This document shows positions 59,256 to 64,000 of a stretch of DNA of 64,000 bases, piece after piece. The stretch is taken from positions 124,001-188,000 of the forward strand of contig JAIXMQ010000042.1 of assembly GCA_025716855.1 (NCBI GenBank), written 5' to 3'. The DNA is from Pilaira anomala (Eukaryota; Mucoromycota; Mucoromycetes; Mucorales; Mucoraceae). The notes beneath the pieces are model-generated. The model was not told the origin of the DNA, searched no databases, and saw only the letters and a program-made list of their open reading frames with translations. Both the position numbers and the translations under genes were made by a program. Each line of letters opens with the position of its first letter. The first letter of the stretch is position 1.

Positions 59256-60518
59256 ACAAGTAGTTGCTTTTTGGCTATCACATACCTTTATATGCAGCAA
59301 GTGCGGCAGCCCGGGCGTAATGTTGTAAATAAAGATAATCTTGTTTTAAATAATATACAAAAGACTCGACAGGAAGAGTACCATCTGCAATCCCACGAAC
59401 AAAAGGATGATCGATAAAAGCAGACCAGACACCTTCAGGTAAACTATCGATGACAGCAGTAGCGAAAGGTTTACTGTGATACAAACACTTTGAGTTAAAT
59501 ATGCAATAAATATGTGTATTTATGATTATTACCCTTCATATGGAGACCATTTCAAAGGATGAAAATGATTGATAGGACCGTTGCCCTCTCCAATATCATT
59601 AAGTGCTTGTGAAATAGCAACATTCACATAGCGAATAGCTTTTTCACAAGCAGCTTTTACTATTTAAAGCCAATATGAGTCATACTTCGTACAAATGTAG
59701 GAATAAATTTATGTTATTACCATCAGAGCCTTTAGCAATTTCACCAGCTAATGCAGCAGAAAGAGTACAGCCTGTACCATGCGTATTTTTAGTGACCACA
59801 AAATCGTTTTTAATCTCATGATAACTATCATTTTCAGCATTGTAAACTACATCTACTACTAATTTCTTATCATTGACAACTAGAGGCAAATGACCGCCTT
59901 TTAAAAGTACTATTTTAGGTCCCAGCCCTGCTAAACTTTTAGCGGCATCACGCATGGCTTGCAAAGACTGGATCGAGCCAGCCTCCAAGTTTAATAAAAT
60001 TTCGGCCTCTGGTACATTAGGAGTCAAGATATAAGTGACAGGTAATAACTCGTCAACGAGTGCATTAATAGCATCAGCAGCTAGAAGTCGAGAACCAGAG
60101 GTTGATATCATAACAGGGTCAACTACAACATGGCGTGCCTGTTCAGGAAACTCTTTTAAACAGGCAGCAACTTCTTTAATAATAGACGTAGAAGACAACA
60201 TGCCGATCTTGATGGCGTCTGAACCAATGTCACTCAAGACAGCAGTGATTTGCTTTCGAACGAACTCGGCAGGAATGTCATGAATGCCATCAACACCTTT
60301 TGTATTTTGAGAAGTAACTGAAGAAATAACTGCAGTAGCATATACATGAAGTGAAGTGAGTGTTTTAATATCTGCTTGAATACCTGCACCTCTATGGTTA
60401 TAAAAAAAAAAAAAAAACTTTAAAAAAAATTGTCGTCCTATTAAGTTTTAATTCAGGCATACCCTCCACTATCACTACCAGCAATAGTCATTACAATTGG
60501 AATATTTTTATCAGGCAT
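58585..60518 (-). CDS. THI20: Bifunctional HMP(-P) kinase / thiaminase II (THI20-type)
   Basis: Seven exons: 60463-60518, 59721-60391, 59533-59659, 59286-59473, 58918-59193, 58779-58853 and 58585-58715; 507 aa. Domain 1 (residues ~1-285) is the ThiD ribokinase-fold HMP-P kinase: IPIVMTIAGSDSGGGAGIQA, DAIKIGMLSS, VVDPVMISTSGSRLL, VLLKGGHLP, and the anion hole NTHGTGCTLSAALA. Domain 2 (~290-507) is TenA/thiaminase II: GVWSAFIDHPFVRGIADGTL, YYLKQDYLYLQHYARAAALA, LHIEYCAKFGITKEEV, MAPCLLGYGVIGLKLF, VYWDWICQY. It phosphorylates the thiamine pyrimidine and salvages degraded thiamine. No TPP-riboswitch core was seen in its leader or introns. A Tc1-like element begins 125 bp upstream of the start codon. 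Confidence 0.95.
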
Positions 60519-60642
60519 GAGAATATTTTCTTTATATATAATATAAATATTTATATGAAAAAAAAAACTGTTGTATCAGTAATGTGTTTACAAGTAGAAA
60601 AAGGGGAAGCGGAAAATGTACATTTCGAGGTTTACATAAGTA

Positions 60643-61447
60643 CACAGTGCGCCCATACTTTTTTGAAAATATTGGTCGGATTTTTAAAACTAATCTCCCA
60701 ATAATTTTTATCCCAATTGGACATTTTTAAGTCCAATTGGTCGCTTTTTTGAGCTTCACTTGACCACCTTTTCGAAAATTAGTTGGAGAATCCATTTGGT
60801 CACCTTTTGAGATCTACTTTTAAATAAATACTACTAGTATAGCATGCATTTTTTTTTATGGAAATGGTACTAAAAACATTACAGATGCCAGAGATCAAGA
60901 AGCACCTGCCTTTGTTGAAGAACAGTCATTTCGTTCGAAAAATTTGACAGATCTTCGAAAGTGTATTAAGAATAGGGACGTTGAAGTTGAGTTCCCAACA
61001 GCTACGAATGATATTGTAACGGAATAAGTCCCTTCTGAAAAAGGGCGAGCAGTACAGTATAACGCTTACACGTTTGAAGATCGTAGGCGATATTTTTATT
61101 TTTTGAAAGAGAAACTTATGAAACCTAAGGAAGCAGTAAAAGCTGCTATCTCGGCTATTGGTGTTGTTAACTTGAGTATGAGAGAGGCTTAGTGGTGTAG
61201 AGTCGCTTACTACGTGTATAATTGAAGCTAGTGAATCTAAACTTGTTGAGCATCTCAGAGGATTTACTCAACATTCTGTAAATCAATTTGATAACTGTCT
61301 TAATAAGGTTGTTATATACCTATAACATTAGCATAATAAATAAAAAAGTGTCCAAGTGAAGTTCAAAAAAAGTGACCAATTGGACTTAAAAATGTCCAAT
61401 TGGTATAAAAATAAATGGGAAATTGGTTTTAAAAATCCGACGCACTG
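60643..61447. mobile_element. Tc1/mariner-like element, 805 bp, internally deleted, intact long TIRs
   Basis: Ends are inverted: CACAGTGCG... at 60643 and ...CGCACTG at 61447, bordered by TA on both sides (60641-60642, 61448-61449), the Tc1 target duplication. TIR similarity extends ~110 bp (TCGGATTTTTAAAAC, CCAATTGGACATTTTTAA, GTCCAATTGGTC, TTCACTTG). The left arm has ~28 bp extra (CCCATACTTTTTTG...) between the terminal heptamer and the shared part. Each arm contains its own 10-bp inverted repeat CCAATTGGAC/GTCCAATTGG (60713-60740; 61376-61403). The interior keeps only a broken piece of transposase N-terminus. Confidence 0.88.
60880..61270 (+). pseudogene. Transposase N-terminal remnant inside the TIR element
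   Basis: Broken frames: ARDQEAPAFVEEQSFRSKNL, then after a TAA (61025-61027) YNAYTFEDRRRYFYFLKEKL with MKPKEAVKAAISAIG. The latter aligns with the start of the related transposase at 62.8 kb (RRYTVYSDDEKTRFFHLFFS with SAAVKQLGI), i.e. the helix-turn-helix that binds TIRs. The catalytic DDE part is absent. Confidence 0.65.
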
Positions 61448-61465
61448 TAATTATAAAAAAGTAAT

Positions 61466-62117
61466 TTATTTGCCGCCCATCATAGCTTTGAATTCTTCAA
61501 AGCAGATTTGTCCATCACCATTAATATCTGCTTCGTTAATCATTGCATCTAATTCTTTCTCGGATAAAGATTCGTTTAAAGAGGACATTACTTTATGTAA
61601 TTCGTTACGGTCAATAACACCGTTGCCATCAGCATCAAACACTCTATTTATTGTATGTTAGTATCTAGGCATTTTATACAAAAAAAAAAAAAAAGGCAAT
61701 TCTTACTTGAAGGCTTCATGTAAATCGTCAGAATCATTATCATTTTTTAATGTCTTAACAAGACTTAAGAACTCTTCGAAATCAATATGACCGTTACCAT
61801 CAGCATCGACATCATTTACCTTTTTTTTTATGATATTTTATCAATACACGACCTTTTCTTTTTCCTCTTTTTTTATGCATATATATTTACCATATCTTGA
61901 AGTTCAGCGTCACTTGGATTCATGTTAAAAGTACGAAGCACAACGCCCAACTCGGCTGCACTAATACTACCATCTCCATTTTTATCGAAAAGTTGAAATG
62001 CTTCACGGTATTCAGCAATTTGTTCTGGTGTAAGTTGGTCACTCTACATATATTGTCATGTTAATAAATAAAACTATATATATATAAAAAAAAAAAAAAG
62101 CTTTTTCAGTTTACCAT
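61466..62117 (-). CDS. CMD1: Calmodulin
   Basis: Four exons: 62115-62117 (ATG only), 61891-62043, 61707-61819 and 61466-61643; 148 aa. Reads [20 protein letters not shown], with four EF-hand loops [36 protein letters not shown] and [12 protein letters not shown], all with intact Ca2+-liganding positions. It ends FKAMMGGK. Calmodulin is the cytosolic Ca2+ sensor for calcineurin, CaM kinases, myosins and spindle pole proteins. An intron directly after ATG is common in fungal calmodulin genes. A second possible first exon is ATGACT at 62375-62380 with a perfect GTAAGT donor, which would give MT|SDQL through a 331-bp intron. The stop codon lies 18 bp from a transposon end. Confidence 0.96.
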
Positions 62118-62639
62118 TTCGAAAAATAAAATAAAAATTATTTGTAAAAAGAAAAAGAAAGAAAGAAAAGGTTCGGGAGAAAGTAAGTTTACTGCAATTT
62201 TTTTTTTTACACACACACGTTTTTATTTTAACAGGTTTAGCTCGCTTTTCCTTCTCTTCTATTTTTTTTTTTTTTTTTTTTTTTTTTAAAGTTACAGGTA
62301 TAAAATGTTCTTTAATTATCAAGAAAAAAATTCTATTTAAACGGATGAAATTACATGTATTTTTAATCACTTACAGTCATTTCAAAAGAAAAGTGCTGAT
62401 TTTGAGTTTGATGTTGTGCAAAAAAAACTTGTGCCCAACAATGATGTCGACTGATCCAGCAATAAGTCGTGACGAATTTCGTTTATTTTTAGTTGTCGCT
62501 TAGTAATTGCCCAATAAAATTTCTTTGCATTAATTATTTTTATAAAAAAGGGGGCCATTCTGTGTACCTTTTTTTTTTACTTCTTTTTTCCTATTTACAA
62601 TTTATTTTATAGACATATAGAATGAGTATGTAATTTCTT
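62118..62639. other. Calmodulin 5' region
   Basis: Promoter and 5' UTR (or first intron) of calmodulin. Contains CT/T-rich and T-run tracts and the alternative ATGACT|GTAAGT exon at 62375-62380. Nothing else recognised. Confidence 0.5.
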
Positions 62640-63560
62640 TACGAAGATGGACAAGGACATGTTGTTGATGAGCACGGAGTTGAGCCGATGGATCTTGCTG
62701 TTGACGAGGAGCTATTCCCTATCGAAACAATAAGCTCTTGTACTCAATTCTTACTGAAATAAACCTCCGGAAAGATATTCTAATCCTGTAATGCATCCAG
62801 TTTCAGACGATAGGAAAAATGATGTTGATATGGAGCTATTCAACAAGCGACGCTATACAGTTTACTCTGATGATGAGAAAACGAGATTTTTTCACCTATT
62901 TTTTAGCAAATGCTTAAGTGCTTCTGCTGCCGTGAAACAATTAGGTATTCATATTCGTGCAGCTAAGAGATGGGTCAAACGTTATTATGAAGATCCTGAG
63001 AGTATTTTCGAAAAAAAAGGAAAAAGCCAGGTCGACGTCGTATTCTTGGGGAGGAGCATAAACAGTTTATCTTAAGGTGTATTGATGATAATCCTTCTGC
63101 TGTTTTAACTGAAGTGGTAGGAAGTTTAATGCAAAACTTTGTAGATCTTAAATGTTTCTCGTATTACTGTTTATAACTTCATGACAATGCAGTGCAATCT
63201 ATCCATTAAGCAGGCGCAGTTCCATTCTGTAGAAAGAAACAGTGAGGAAAAAATTCAGCAAAGGTACGTTTGGGTCCAAAAGTGGAAGCAAACTGACATG
63301 GACTTTACAACAAATTGTGTCTTTCTGGATGAATCACCCTTCCACATTAATTTGAAACGAGGTATGGCCTGGTCAAAGAAGGGAACTCCCACAATAGTTA
63401 CAGTGCATATGACTAAAGCGAAAGCAACATCTATTTTAGGCGCCATATCGGCCACTGGCTTAATTAATGTTATTAGTTTGCGAGTTCCAAGCGTATCAAA
63501 AAGAGAAAACTTGGGCATGAGACTGACGTTTATAGCACAGGAACAGTGACAGGGCATTAT
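62640..63560 (+). pseudogene. Truncated Tc1/mariner-like transposase
   Basis: Pieces in shifting frames: GQGHVVDEHGVEPMDLAVDE (62.65 kb), then RRYTVYSDDEKTRFFHLFFS with KQLGIHIRAAKRWVKRYYED (helix-turn-helix). A frameshift in an A8 run near 63012 precedes EEHKQFILRCIDDNPSAVLT. Then comes the start of the DDE domain: NCVFLDESPFHINLKRGMAW with SKKGTPTIV and SILGAISATGLINV, where the first catalytic Asp is kept. Another frameshift occurs near 63505 and homology ends at GHYLSF, before the second Asp. No TIRs identified. Dead copy of the same superfamily as the element at 60.6 kb. Confidence 0.8.
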
Positions 63561-64000
63561 TTGAGCTTTAGCTAAAAAACAAGAGAGAGAACGAAATAAC
63601 TGCTAGAGCTAAACTACCTTTTACACTAAGATAATAGTTATCAGTTGAGTTTCTAGTTATGGGCTGCTTTTAGTATTGACAAGCAGTAATTGGTTAACTA
63701 ATTGGGATTTTTATTAATATAGTGATAGCTATATTATTTATTTTATGAAATGTAATCTCTTGCGAGAAACAGGTAAATACCACAGACTTGATCGAAAAGA
63801 TTTACTAGTTCAACATTATTTACCAATTAAGACAACTTCAGCATCTTTCGGTTTAAATATGCTGTAGAGGAAACTCTACTGATACAAACGATGATATCTT
63901 GCAGCCATATATTATTTAGACGTACTATAACTATGATACTCGTGCTGTTGTTGATTCTGACGAAGCCATTGGATTTAATCTGTTTCAAAATATTATTATA
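63561..64000. other. Right edge, no gene recognised
   Basis: AT-rich sequence after the transposase fragment, running off the window; no motif or open frame of note. Confidence 0.5.

Noticed and set aside
60519..60642. TPP riboswitch upstream of the THI20-like gene
   Set aside because: No CUGAGA-type core or paired P-helices visible in the leader or introns; the sequence is AT-rich and then transposon.

Overview
The window is AT-rich eukaryotic nuclear DNA from a fungus, most likely an early-diverging (Mucoromycota-type) one; this placement is inference. It has compact genes split by many short introns (mostly 50-110 bp) with GTAAGT/GTATGT/GTAAAA donors and TAG/CAG acceptors. Intron and intergenic DNA is full of long A and T runs. 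The gene set is fungal: a SAM+HMG-box protein, an Abp2-type ARS-binding protein, a THI20-type thiamine enzyme and twin-CX9C COA5. There is also a CCHC/APE-type LINE and Tc1-like DNA transposons. No tRNA, rRNA, bacterial operon or CRISPR array was seen. Gene models below were spliced by hand from exon phase and protein family; coordinates run from start codon to stop codon and exons are listed in the evidence.

Layout. 1-4 kb: partial RBBP4/HAT2 WD40 gene (-), divergent from farnesyltransferase beta (+), then PP1 inhibitor-2 (+) and an orphan 146-aa gene (+). 4-6.7 kb: noncoding, with two GC-richer hairpin-forming blocks that may be an RNA gene. 6.7-8.3 kb: SAM-HMG protein (-). 11-16 kb: C2H2 zinc finger, TMEM242-like, NagD/PHO13-type HAD phosphatase, and a probable HDA1-complex subunit 2/3-like protein (all +). 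16.2-23.1 kb: a nested transposon cluster. It consists of a decayed LINE, a 631-bp solo LTR with TSD inside its reverse transcriptase, a second large insertion, and a 97%-identical fragment of the neighbouring HDA-like gene that is itself split by a 921-bp insertion. 23.6-28.8 kb: orphan 148-aa gene, a multi-pass membrane protein, TRAPP subunit Bet3 (+), COA5 (-). 29-36 kb: methylcrotonyl-CoA carboxylase beta (10 exons, -), a PHD-ePHD protein (-), and a small protein with a PP1-docking-like motif (-). 39-44.6 kb: GMPPA (+) and an orphan 571-aa protein (+). 45.3-54.2 kb: proline dehydrogenase (-), a gamma-tubulin complex component (-), an Abp2-like ARS-binding protein (-). 54.5-57.8 kb: multi-KH RNA-binding protein (+). 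58.6-64 kb: THI20-type bifunctional thiamine enzyme (-), an internally deleted Tc1-like element, calmodulin (-), and a truncated Tc1-like transposase.

The genes are mostly unrelated housekeeping functions: chromatin, prenylation, PP1 control, vesicle tethering, mitochondrial amino-acid catabolism and COX assembly, sugar-nucleotide synthesis, microtubule nucleation, thiamine synthesis and Ca2+ signalling. They are not an operon-like pathway. The most unusual content is the mobile DNA: the composite LINE/LTR/gene-fragment cluster at 16-23 kb, and the small TIR element that fills the gap between the THI20-like start codon and the calmodulin stop codon, ending 18 bp from that stop.
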